Assembly: GCA_020736575.1 (NCBI GenBank)
Contig: JAGPYM010000014.1
Span: forward strand, 434,001-498,000
Reading direction: 5' to 3'
DNA length: 64,000 nucleotides
Source: Thelonectria olida
Taxonomy: Eukaryota; Ascomycota; Sordariomycetes; Hypocreales; Nectriaceae
Shown here one piece after another: positions 21,448-32,429 of this stretch; the stretch's first letter is position 1; the number at the start of each line of letters is the position of its first letter. A model generated the notes under the pieces. It was not told the origin of the DNA. It was given only the letters and a program-made list of their open reading frames with translations, and ran no database searches. A program made the position numbers and the translations under genes.

Positions 21448-23862
21448 ATGGATGACGGTAATTTGGGCGAAGTCATCGAAGAAGAGGCCGAGTTTGTCGA
21501 GTCTTGTGTCGAACGAGAAAGGAAATTTGCCAACGATGATACTCATCTCAGCCCCTCGTAAGTTAAGTTCTCAGAAAAGACAGCTGTGAATCTTGGTCTA
21601 ACACAGTATCGCTAGCCGCTGGTGGTTCGCCTCATCCGCCTTCCCCATGATCGCCGGCACTCTCGGTCCTGTCGCTTCTGCCTTCAGTATTTGTGCTCTT
21701 GTTCGTCCTTGGAGACAACGTCTTGTCCCTCCTGCAAGCATTACGGATGCACCTTTCGTTGTTGACCCCGCCTGGTATCTTCTCTTCTCCTCGGCAGTCT
21801 CGCCATCCTCGCCGAGCACCTCCATCGCTAACCCATCACTCCACCTCCAGGCTAACAACTGTCAACGCCATTCAGTTGGCTGTCGCTCTTTTTTCAAACG
21901 TCTTCCTTCTTCTCAACATGGCAAGGCGGGTGCGCTTTAGTATTGCACAACCCATCACCATAATAGGATGGTACAATATTTTCGACCCGAGATATTTTGC
22001 CCACTCTAATTTTCATCAGGTACATTTCCGCCATATGTCTTTTATCCCTTAATGCCACCGCCGCTGGCCCGCTTCTCGATGGTATCAATTTCGACCCCTC
22101 CGAGCTCGTCTGGTCCCAAGCGTACTATTACGGGATATGGGCCGCAATCCTCTATTTCATCGACGCCTCTCTCATGGTTGTCACCTTTTACGGCGCTTCG
22201 GTTGGACACTATAGTAAAGACTTCATGCTTACCCCTAGCCAGCGTACCTTAATGTTGCAGACCATCATGGTTCTGATGTATCTTCTCCTGGGTGCTCTCA
22301 TCTTCTCCAATATTGAGGGCTGGAACTACCTCGACGCTGTGTACTGGGCTGATGTCACTCTTTTCACGGTTGGCTTTGGCGACTTTCATCCAACTACTAC
22401 TCTTGGCCGCGCTCTCATGATGCCATATGCTCTTGTCGGTGTTATTAGCCTCGGTTTGGTCATTGGTTCCATTCGCAGTCTTGTCCTAGATCGTGGCAAG
22501 CGCCATGTTGACGCACGCATGGAGGAGAAGAAACGCCGGAAGCTGATTAGGGCCATGACCAAGCATGGCGATGATGGTATTCTCGAGCCTATCCGTGAGG
22601 ATTCTGGCCCCCAGCTCGATCGGCCGAGCGACTTGCCCGCCACTGAATTTGAAAGACGGAAAGCCGAGTTTGGATTGATGCGTCAGATTCAATCCCAAAC
22701 TTCCATTCGCAGGAGATGGGTGGCCATGGGTATTTCCGCATCATCATGGATCATCCTATGGCTTGTCGGGGCTGTCATTTTTGTTAGGGCCGAGAAGCCT
22801 TATCAAGATTGGAGATACTTTGATGGATTCTACTTCTGCTTTGTCTCGCTTACAACTATCGGTTACGGAGATGCGACTCCGGTTTCACCTGCGGGGAAGT
22901 CTTTTTTCGTCTTCTGGTCTCTTTTGGCGTTGCCCACCATGACAGTTCTCATCTCTAATGCGGGTGATACTGTGGTCAAGTTCATCCGGGACGGCACCCT
23001 TCGACTCGGAAACATCACGATTCTTCCTGGCGAGGACAAGTTTTCCGACGATATACGGCACATAGTCAACAAACTCACATGTGGCAGGGTTTTTCCTGGG
23101 CATAAAGATGCACCAGAACCCAAACAGTCAAAATCCGGCGTCAGTATTCTAGGCCATCTCTCAGCGCCTAGCACCAAATCAGATGAAGCCAGTCCCTATG
23201 ACAATAACGGAGGTCGCCCTGGTCATCCGAATGACGATTTAGAAGCTGATAGACATAGTATGGTCAGCCGTGGTCGTGCTGGGTCGACCTTTACTGCCAA
23301 GGTCCGACGGTCGCTCTCCCGCCTCCGTGATCCCTTCAATGATTTACCCACGGGGACCGATTTTCACTTCCTCCTCATCTCCGAAATCCAGGTCGTTGCT
23401 GCGCATCTCAGAGAGCACAAGCCCCACCGTTATACTTTTGATCAATGGGCGTGGTACCTCAAGCTCATTGGCGAAGATGAAAATAATGCTGAGACGCATC
23501 GCAAGGCCAAGCCCAGGCCGAAGAAGCATAAATACGGTCAACACCAGCATCAGCACCATGGCCATGACAATACGAATCAGATCGAGCATGATGTGATCAC
23601 CGACGACGGCAATAGTTGTGTCAGTCGCAGTGCACAGGACGAAGCCGAGCACTCAACATGGTCATGGGTTGGACACCAAAGCCCGTTGATGGGCAGCCAG
23701 CAGGAGAGCGAGTGGATTATGGAGAGACTAATGGACCGACTACGCGAAAGTTTGTCGACCGAGAGAAGACGTCAGTTGAAAATGGCGGCGAGGGCTGTTT
23801 ACGGAGAAGGGCATCACATTGCGGATACACAGCATGCCAGCGACGCTGAAAAGAACGAGTGA
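21448..23862 (+). CDS. TOK1: Two-pore outward-rectifier potassium channel (TOK family)
   Basis: Exons 21448-21557, 21616-21774, 21851-21970 and 22020-23862 give 743 residues. The acidic N-terminus (MDDGNLGEVIEEEAEF) is followed by SRWWFASSAFPMIAG and the eight-helix, two-pore layout unique to fungal TOK channels: six helices with the first pore filter TVGFGD (residues 246-251), then two helices around the second filter TIGYGD (409-414). Both filters are intact, so a working plasma-membrane K+ channel setting membrane potential is expected. The long cytosolic tail contains a His-rich patch (QHQHQHHGHD). Intron 1 has its CTAAC branch site only a few bases before the first CAG, so I use the next AG at 21614-21615, which also gives the family sequence HLSPSRWW. 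Confidence 0.95.
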
Positions 23863-24451
23863 AGCCATTCTCTGTCAAGTTTACCACAATAGTATTGGTT
23901 ATGGATAAATGAAAGGCTACAAAAGATCGACACCGAAGGAGTCCCTGCGTTACAGGAAGAGGCAAAGAGGCATTCATGATACCCGTTGATTTACTACAGC
24001 ATGCTATCTTTTCTTTGAATGGAGTTTGTAATGTCAGGTTTTAGCAAGTTACCGAAGGTCTTGGGAGGAATTATCATCATTGCATAGATATGACATGTAT
24101 TGGCGTTAGTTTCGAGACATGTTAGTTTCTTAGTTGCTCAATACGGAAATCAACGCAATTTCACCGAACAGACCCGCGAGGACATGGGGAAGTGACGCGA
24201 AATGCTGTGTTCCTTGGTTGGATTTTGAAAAATCATATTGATCGCTATTCATGAAGGATATATGTCCCGTGGGAGGTGATACTGAAACTAAGTTTACACG
24301 CTATTCGCTGTTTGTTGTACATGGAACTGGTTGTTCTCCCGACATACCTACCTAACCAACCGTCTCGGTATGCCGGTGTCTTCCGGAGGCTGACGTCTTC
24401 TCATCCATTCTGTTCTTCTCCTTCTCCCCAAGTGTTCCCAACTTAGAGTCC
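23863..24451. other. Tail-to-tail intergenic region
   Basis: About 590 bases between the convergent 3' ends of TOK1 and NOT4. The only pattern noted is ATACCTACCTAACC near 24345. No gene. Confidence 0.4.
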
Positions 24452-27400
24452 TCATCCAAGGATAAGACGGCGGTTCCGGCGGATGACCTGGTTCAGTCCC
24501 TTTTCCAACTTCTCCGTCTCGCGCTTCGCCGTTGCCAGCGCGCTCTCAGCGTCGTCGACACTCATCAGGGGCATGCCGCCTGGGGTGGTGCCGACCGAGT
24601 TCTTGCCCACGGGCGGGGGCGGACGCTCGTCCGAGGGGAGACCAGCTGATGAGCCGACACCGGGAGCAGACGAAAAGTCGTTCATGCCGCGAGCGCCGTC
24701 AGGAGGGCTGTAGATACCAACGCCAGCTGCGGCGTCGGGGCCGTAGAAGTAGGGTGCCAGAGAGTTGAGGCTTGCAGCGGCAGCGTCCTTAGCGGCCGAA
24801 GGGGGGATGGACGAGCCTTTAGGAAAGCCCATATTGGTGGCGCCAAGGTTGAGACGAGGAAGGACGTATTGGTTGATGTAGCTGAGGGCGTCTTCGCGCT
24901 GGAGTTTGCCGATGGGGTCTTGGGGGTGAGGCTTGCTGGAAGGAGGAAAGATATTGGGGCGACCGTTCGGCACGGCACGGCCTTTGATGAGGGAGAAGGC
25001 ACCGGTGCCGGGCTGATGACGAGGAGCAACAAAAGTACCGGGGTTCTCGGCGGTAGCAGCGATGGCTTCTTGAAGGCGAAGAAAAGAATCTTCCTCTTCG
25101 GTGGTGAGGCCACGGATGCAATCGCCGTTGGGGGTGATGAGCATGCGCGAACCGTCAATGTGAAATTGCTTGCGCACGGGGTTGCCTTCGCGGAGGGCAA
25201 CGAGGTCTTCCTCGAGAATCTCACCACACTTGCATGAGCAATCGAGACAGTGGCCGACTTGTTGGGTCAGCTCGGGCATAGTAGGATCGGGACGGGGGGG
25301 TGCGCTGGTTGTGTATGGCTTGAGAAACTGTAGCTTGTCGATGCTGGTAGTCCACAGCGAATCGCGGATTTCTTCGAAGATGTCAGGAGGGCCGGCCTGA
25401 TACGTCGTCGGCGTGAGCTTTCGCTTCGGGAGCTCAGAAGAAGGAGAAGGAGAAACAGCGGGAGGTGGTGGCGGTGGCGGCGGAGGTGGCATTGCTTCCT
25501 CTTCCGACTCGGACTCCTTGGGCTTCTCCTTTTCCTTGCCTTTTCCCTTCGCAGCCTTCTTCTGAGCAGTCCTGCCTTGAGCAGTCTTGCTCTTGGAAGA
25601 TTTGTCCTCGACAAGAGGCTCTGTCGAGGCCTTGTTCTTTTCAGCCAGCTTGGATGAGCTAACGTCTTCTTTGACAGGCTCCTTGGTAGGCTCCTTGGCT
25701 GTCTCCTTGGCAGGAGACGGAGACACCGCCTTGCCAGGCTTCTCCTTCTTCTGCTTTTTCTTTCGTCCAAGAACGGGAGCATGCTCCTCTGGGATTTCCT
25801 GGACAGCGTCGGCAATAGCCTTCGTCTCCTGCTTCAGCACGTCCTTGCGAGCCTTCTTGAGCTGACTCTTGGTTGTGGTGCGAACGGCTGCAGTACCGAC
25901 TCTGGTGGGTGGTGGTGAACTGGCACGAGAGTGTGTGATCGAATTCGAGACAACTGACGCTGTGTCGCTAACCATCTCGCTTCCAGGTGTCTCGGGCCGG
26001 TAGGAGGCAGACATGGCTCGAGATACGGTCGAGTGCGCAACAGATGCCATCGTCAATGCGGGAGAGGCAGGCGGGGCAATTTCTGCCTTGGGTGTGGGCA
26101 CAACCCGCAACGTCTTTGGTGCCGTACGAGTGATGGGAGATGAAACAGCAGTTCCGGGGGTGGGAAGAGGGGGGAAGGCAGCCGATGACTCTGCAACTGA
26201 CTTCTCGGTACTTGCCGAACTCTCTCCCGCCTTGGGGGCGACCTTAGTAATCTGCGTGTTAATAGCAATAAGCTTCTTCTTCTCGACCTTCTCGACAACC
26301 TTGTCGACAACCTCAGTCTCAACGGTCTTTGTTTCGATCACCTTGGTCTCTACCGTCTCACTTGCCAGTACAGGCGCAGGAACAGGCGAAGACGTGGCTT
26401 CATCCTTGGTCTTTGCAAGAAGTCTATCCACAATCTTCTCAGCTCGCTTCTTTGCTTTTGGCGTTTTTGGCGTGGGCGTTGCAGGTCTCGAAATATGCTT
26501 GATCGAGCTCAATGATGGGAAGTCCTCGCCCTTCAGCTGCTGAGCTTGTGTTAAAATCTCTCGAGACGGGCCGCTCTCGGCGCCAATCGCCTTGATGCTG
26601 TTCTTAGTGTCGGTATCAGGAGACTCTGACTTTCGCGGGGATTGGTGCGGTGTCGAAACCGCATGTCCTAGCCCCGGGGGTGGCATCTTTGGTAACGCCG
26701 GGACAATATGTCCAAGCCTTGAATGAGGTCGCGTAGAGGACGGCCTTGAGATGTTTGCAAGCCCAGGGGGGATTGCCAGGCCCGGAGGGACGGATGGACG
26801 GTCATCTGCGTCGACAAGATTAAGAGGTTCGTCGGCTACCAAGGCATCGACCGAGTTGGAAGCCTCGTCAAGCGAAGGAAGTTCGTCATCTGGGCGACCG
26901 TTAGCGAGATGCTCCAGCAGCTGATGATGAACGCAACGAAAACAAAACAAAAACACGACATCTACGAGACCACAGCGCCAATTATATACATGACTTTAGC
27001 GAGACGTGCTACGACGAGCATCATCGTCTTCCACGGGGGACAACGAGCGAGCGAGAGGCAATTCGGAGAGAATAGAGGGTATGATGCTATCTCTGATCAA
27101 ACATGCCGCCCTGTTTAGGCGGATGTATTCGAAACTGTTAACGTACATAAAGGGGTTCGGTGGAAGACGATGATGGCTTGCCTGACTTGACCCCTGATGT
27201 GCCGGTCGATTGAAGAACCGTTGAAAGAGAAAAGACGCCAGAAAACAAGAGCCCGAGATGATCTCAGTCTTGTTTCTCGAAACAAACAAAAGCCGACGCC
27301 CAACACAAAGCTTGTTTAGCCTCCCTGAGTGGCCGATCTCGCAAATGCCTGCTGAATCAAAAGATGATGCGTTGTGACTCGTGTCCCCCGGAGAAGATGA

Positions 27401-30035
27401 AGGGCTTCCCTTACCCTATCGACTCAAAACAAAAAAAAAGAATGCCAAATAAAACGCCTCCACCAATGTAGCTCGCGCAAAACACACAATTGCGGGCTTG
27501 TACAACCCTGCCTCCCAGAATTTTGGTAGCGCCAGAGCAAAAAACACATCTACCACCTCGTGTAACCGGCATTATACATCATATTGGGATTGTACCCACC
27601 TTGGCTCTGACCACCAAATAGTCCCTGTCCGACTCCAGCGTTGCCCTGGGACTGATGCTGCATTCTCGCCTGCAGGATACTCGGGTCCGCAAGATCTACT
27701 AAACCACTCCCCCCAGAGGAGGAAGTGTTAGCATGCCTGTGCTTCTTCCCCTTCTTCTTCTGCTTGGAGCCCATATCTTGGAATGCTCCAGGCTGGTTAC
27801 CGTAGAGCGACGCCAGGAGGCCGGAAGCAGGAGCTGGGGTGGAGGTAGAGGAAGGTGGGTATTGGTTTGAAAAAGAAGAGATCATGTACTCACGCTTTCC
27901 CGCATCATGAGTCTGACTGTTGCCTGCCCGGCTTCGTCCGATCAGACTCTGCAGTAGCTCATTCGAGTTGTCCTTAGGCGCGCCTCCGAAACCTGCTCCG
28001 CCAAAGCCTTGGTTGAACATGCTAGGAGGGGTACCAGTCGACTTAAGACCAGGAGGTGGTCCAGGCATCGAAGTGCCGTAAAATTGGTTACTATTCTGAG
28101 ACTGGAAAGAATTCGGCATCATGGACGACTGTTGAGCCATGATACGAGGGTTGGCCGCCAGCTTGACACTGGTGGCAGCATTCGGATTGTCGTTGGCAAA
28201 GCTGAACCTGGAGGACTGACGGTTGTGGCTCTGAGTCTGGTAGGTGCCGCTCTGGTTGTTGATGCCAGGCGGGACATCAAAACCACTCTGAGAGCGATGG
28301 AAAACCTGCTGGGGTGTCATGGTTCGCGACAGCGGGTTGCCTGGGTTTTGGTTAAAATTGGATCCAGTCAGGGCAGGTCCAAATATACCATCGTTGTTGT
28401 TGCGTTGGATCGGAGGCTGCGTGCTTGGTCGTCGTTGATCGAAGCCATCGCCTGCAGCATCTCGATCCTCAGGTTCGCCGCCCAGTGCCAAGCTACCGCC
28501 AGTCTCCGGCTCACCCTCAGAAGGCTCGTGAGCCTCAGCCTGTTCCTCCTGCTCGCCAGAAAGTCGAGAATCCTCCTCCTCTCGCATTAGCTTACGCTTC
28601 TCACCGCCACGCACATCAAAGAGTGGGGGGCTTTCGCCCTCAACTTCAGGGGAAACCAGATTAGGGAGAGTACAGGCCTGCAAGGCTCGCAATAACGCTT
28701 TCAGCGCGCTCTCGGGAATGCCCTGGGGTTCCGGTCGTGATTGAGGTTCGGGGGCTTTGGACCTGGCGGTGGATGACTCGGCGACTGATTCCTCGGCATC
28801 CTCCACGGCTTCCTCTGGAACAGGCTCAGCAGTGACAGGTAATGATGTCGAGATTGCAGGGCTGGAGGCGGCACCACTAGTAGCATGACTGCCTCTGCGG
28901 CTTCGTTGGGGATTTCGGGCCCAGCTTGCAGATGACGGCAACGCAGATCCATCCATTCCGTTCTCGGAGCCTTCTTTGCTCACAGACCTCGCCATGGGGT
29001 GAGATACTGCAGGTGGTGGCGGGGTGGGTTGGGGGGCCTGCTGCCGAGAAACAGACCGTGAAGAGCCGCCACCTGGCAAAGGCCGTTGTGTATGAATGCT
29101 ATTCATAGATGACAAATCCTGGCGAGAATAGCTATCCTCCTCGTCACCCTGCTCGTGTAAGAACATGCATCCGGGATTGCCGCACTTCTCGTTCTTCAGC
29201 CAGGCAGAGCAGTACTTGGTCGTGCCGTGTTGAGCTTTAAGAATGCGATCGCCGTTCTGGGAGCCGTGAACCGCCTGGATGCAACGCGTTGCCTCGTCCG
29301 GTTTCTCGAAGGTTACATATATCCCGAGGGACTGGTGCTGGCCATCGGAGCTCTTTCGGTTACTTATGGATATCTTCTGGATGTTCCCGTATTGGCCAAA
29401 GAACTCGGGCTTTCGCAACGTCTTGAGCAGTTCGTCTTCTCGCACGGTAGGGGCTAGGCCGGTAATGTAGACGAGGTTCTTTTGAACGACTCTCACACCT
29501 ATTAGATTTTTTCGGTTCTCCTTCTCAGCCTCTCGTTTCTGGAGCTCCTTTTGTCGTTGGTCCAGGGCACGCTTCTTCTGATTCTTCTGGATGTTGGCGC
29601 GAAATTCGGCAACCCTATATGACTCGTCAGTGGCAAAGTATGACCAAACCTTGATGGCAACACGTACTCCTCAGACGTTACGACCTTCCACTGTATAGTT
29701 TTCTCGTCGTATGGCCGTCGACATGCGGGACAGAGCCCGTTCATGTTATTCTTGATATTGTTGAAACAGAACTGGCATACCTGCAAAGTATGGGTTAGCG
29801 CGACGTGGCACTAAGTCGACGACAGAGGGGAAGTCAGTTGGCCGTACCTGGTAGCCGCATGGACAAGGTCTGAAGTTTCGGTCGGAAAGATCGAACTCCT
29901 CGATGCAGAGGGGGCTGTCAAGGTTGTCCATTAGCTTAGGTATCTAACACTGCCCGAGGCGGAAAACACCCTGGACTTGGGGGAGACATACCAGGTATCC
30001 TCCTCCTCTTCGAAGAAGGAATCTTGCGGCGCCAT
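24452..30035 (-). CDS. NOT4: CCR4-NOT subunit 4, RING/RRM E3 ubiquitin ligase (long form)
   Basis: Six exons on the minus strand, 30035-29992, 29914-29848, 29780-29668, 29614-27600 and 26889-24452 after a 710-base intron (five introns minus one: four introns and five exons in total), encode 1,558 residues. The RING finger is at about residues 15-58 (CPLCIEEFDLSDRNF, CPCGYQVCQFCFNNI, CPACRRPYD). An RRM lies at about 118-205 (LVYITGL, GIYVTF), then a CCCH finger at 210-228. The rest is disordered, with KKKGKKHRHANTSS, PPGL motifs, and a conserved-looking C-terminal part with CLDCSCKCGE, GKLQREDALSYINQYVLP and a final coiled coil. Not4 ubiquitinates stalled-ribosome and other substrates within CCR4-NOT in the cytoplasm. 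The last intron joins GLFGGQSQ to DDELPSLDEA in phase, with a CTAAC branch site. Without splicing, the protein ends at 27550 as GYTRW (762 residues). The neighbour NDUFS3 is divergent. Confidence 0.87.
26890..27599 (-). other. 710-base NOT4 intron containing an alternative stop (short isoform)
   Basis: Donor CAAG/GTGGGT at 27599 and acceptor CGCCCAG at 26890, with CTAAC just upstream of the acceptor. Read-through adds GGYNPNMMYNAGYTRW and stops at 27550. No ATG is in frame at the start of the downstream exon, so that exon cannot easily begin a separate gene. Confidence 0.7.
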
Positions 30036-30523
30036 GGTGAAGGTGGAGGGGAGAGAGGGGGGAGATAAGGGGGGAAGTAAAATATGAACGGGTCGGTTCG
30101 AAGGTTGGTTTTCTCAGTTTTGAAAACCCAGCCAAAGAGATTGAGTGCTGCAGATTGAATGATGGAGATGTTTAGTGTACGGAGGATGCCCCAAGGCTAA
30201 GGTAACTTACGGAGAGAAAGATTATCAACTGCCTAGACCGTGTCGAGACTAGTGCGGTGGCTGTATCACGTGAGACCCTTAGATCTTCACCAACGAGAAT
30301 GGAGAGGAAGCTGCAATAACAGAATACCTCTCGTTGGCGGGTCAATCACGACAAAATCTCGGTAGCGCGGTAATAGCGGCTGAACCCCGGAGATACCCGG
30401 CCGTGCTGTTACCGCTAAGAACCTTCGAGCCAATGCTTGCGATATCATTACCAACACCACAGACTTTCGTCCCGACGACGCTCGCAAATCGTCAATTGGC
30501 CTCGCAACGTCACAATACCGGCC
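30036..30523. promoter_or_regulatory. Compact bidirectional promoter, NOT4 (-) / NDUFS3 (+)
   Basis: Only 488 bases separate the two start codons, so both promoters must share this segment. It contains TATCACGTGAG near 30266, an E-box-like CACGTG core. Confidence 0.6.
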
Positions 30524-31449
30524 ATGGCGACACAATTCTCCCGAAGCAGAGCTCTCGCCTCAGCTCTGCGGCCCGTGAAGCCGTCCGTCCAGGCCCGCAA
30601 TGAGCAGGCAATTCGCTGCCTCTCCAGCTCGGCTCGCCAATATGTCGCAATGCCGAAGGACGCTCCCAACCCGCGAATGGCCCCTCGAGACCACGTCGGA
30701 TCCCTCAAGGCCCCCATTGTCAATCCGGCAGATAAATACCAGAGCAAGGCAGACAACATGCACCGATACGGTGCCTGGTTGATGAGCTGTCTACCCAAGT
30801 ACATCCAGCAGTTCTCCGTCTGGAAGGATGAGCTCACCATCTACATCTCGCCTTCCGGTGTCGTTCCTGTCTTCAGCTTCCTCAAGTGTTGGTATCCTAC
30901 GAGCCAATTGCGTTGAATCCGCACTCTAACCTTAGCCCAGACAACACCGCTGCCGAGTTCACCCAGGTCAGCACTGTCACTGCTGCGGATTTCCCTACCC
31001 GCGAGAATCGCTTCGAGGTCGTCTACCAGCTCCTTTCGGTCCGCCACAACTCCCGAATCCGTGTCAAGACCTACGCCGATGAGGCCTCCCCAGTTCCCAG
31101 CATCACTGGCCTGTTCGACGGTGCCAACTGGTACGAGCGTGAGGTCTACGATCTCTTTGGTGTCTTCTTCGCCGGCCACCCCGATCTGCGACGAATCATG
31201 ACCGACTACGGTTTCGAGGGTCACCCTCTGCGGAAGGACTTCCCCTTGACGGGTTACACCGAAATTCGGTACGATGAGGAGAAGAAGCGAATCGTCACTG
31301 AGCCCCTCGAGCTCACGCAGGCCTTCCGTAACTTCGAGGGTGGTTCCAGCGCATGGGAGCCAGTCGGTGCGGGCGATAACCGTACCCCAGACACTTTCAA
31401 GCTGCCCACACCCAAGCCGGAGGAGAAGAAGGAGGAGCCAAAGAAATAA
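30524..31449 (+). CDS. NDUFS3: NADH:ubiquinone oxidoreductase 30-kDa subunit (complex I, NDUFS3/NuoC)
   Basis: Exons 30524-30887 and 30941-31449 (290 residues), a normal length for the fungal precursor. The Arg/Ser-rich N-terminus [19 protein letters not shown] is a mitochondrial presequence with a likely cleavage around [10 protein letters not shown]. The mature part carries the complex I 30-kDa signature [20 protein letters not shown] followed by [20 protein letters not shown]. It is a core peripheral-arm subunit near the quinone module in the inner membrane. The intron has a CTAAC branch site. Only the donor at 30888 (GTTGGT, weak) keeps the frame and gives FLKYNTAAEF; the flanking GT dinucleotides at 30886 and 30892 do not restore a natural sequence. 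The tail is Lys/Glu/Pro-rich. Confidence 0.95.
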
Positions 31450-32126
31450 AGGGCATTTTTGCCCACGCTGTATAAGATGTTCACTTGTTAGAAATATCAA
31501 CCTGGTCTCGGATTCATGTCCCATTCTCCATTCGTCCGTGGGCGTCTTGTGCCAGACTTGACTTACTCTGACTGTCACCAAATTAGCAACACATCCTCAG
31601 CTCTCAGGTTTTAGCTTCACACTGCCGCTCATGCTCATGCCTCCTTTACCGTCAAAACGGATGATGATGCCGAGCTGGAGGTGCTGGATTACGCAACCAA
31701 GCCTCACACTCATGCAGGAAACACGAACGCGGGCCCGTTTTCTAACCATTCACAGAAAGCATCGGCGGCACTGGCGGGACTTGATTGGTACCACCTCGGA
31801 AACAAAAACTGACAGACCATGGACCAGGAAGCTTTTTGTTTTCCTGCATCCGCCATCCGAAGCGTCACACGGCAGATGTGATACACCGGCCAGTCAATAC
31901 GGCCGATCGTTACGTTTGCTTCGCCTTGGGCCCTTTTGCCGGCGGTGGGTGGTGTACAAACACAATTGTCCCCTCAACCCCCGCCCGCGTCGTCCGATGT
32001 TTAAGTGACCTGCTTTATCCCCAGAATTTCCCTCTTGGAGGTAAAAGCCCGTCACTTGTCGGGCAATATTCTCTTCTTCTTCTTCTTGTCTTGTCTTTTC
32101 AATTTCCAAATCAACACTTCGATGCC
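31450..32126. other. Intergenic, NDUFS3 to small gene
   Basis: About 680 bases; the last 100 before 32127 are a TTCTTC-rich pyrimidine tract fitting a promoter/leader. No other gene is supported. Confidence 0.4.
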
Positions 32127-32429
32127 ATGACTAGCGACGAGTTCTCACCGACTTTGCTGTCGCGATCGACCGTGTCCAGCACCTCGTCCGGCCGGTCGAC
32201 GACCCAAGACCTAGAGCAGGAATTCCAGACGCTGCGGGACCAGAGTCTGCGCTACGAGGATGATCTTGAGTTTCACATCTTCATTGGCGTGATGGATCTC
32301 GTGGATGCCGTCGTTGTTGAACGACCTGCGCGAAATATGAGGCGGCGATCTTTCGCTCGACTCTTGGGAGGGTTCCGAAAGCACGCGGAGAAGCCAGCTC
32401 TCCCCGGATCGGTCACCTCTTCAAATTGA
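32127..32429 (+). CDS. Small hypothetical protein (100 residues)
   Basis: An intronless frame starting MTSDEFSPTLLSRS after a pyrimidine-rich leader ending in AACACTTCGATGCC. The N-terminal third is Ser/Thr-rich. The middle is acidic and helical (QEFQTLRDQSLRYEDDLEF), followed by a hydrophobic stretch HIFIGVMDLVDAVVV and a basic end (RNMRRRSFARLLGGFRKH). No family is recognised. The good leader, codon use like its neighbours and ordered composition argue for a real gene, but the length is small. An upstream in-frame extension exists but lacks a sensible start. Confidence 0.5.
   Translation: MTSDEFSPTLLSRSTVSSTSSGRSTTQDLEQEFQTLRDQSLRYEDDLEFHIFIGVMDLVDAVVVERPARNMRRRSFARLLGGFRKHAEKPALPGSVTSSN

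Noticed and set aside
27115..27306. Short frame and possible exon inside the NOT4 intron
   Set aside because: A short phase-0 exon could be drawn here (STEPLY end), but the direct 27599-26890 splice has better signals and protein continuity.
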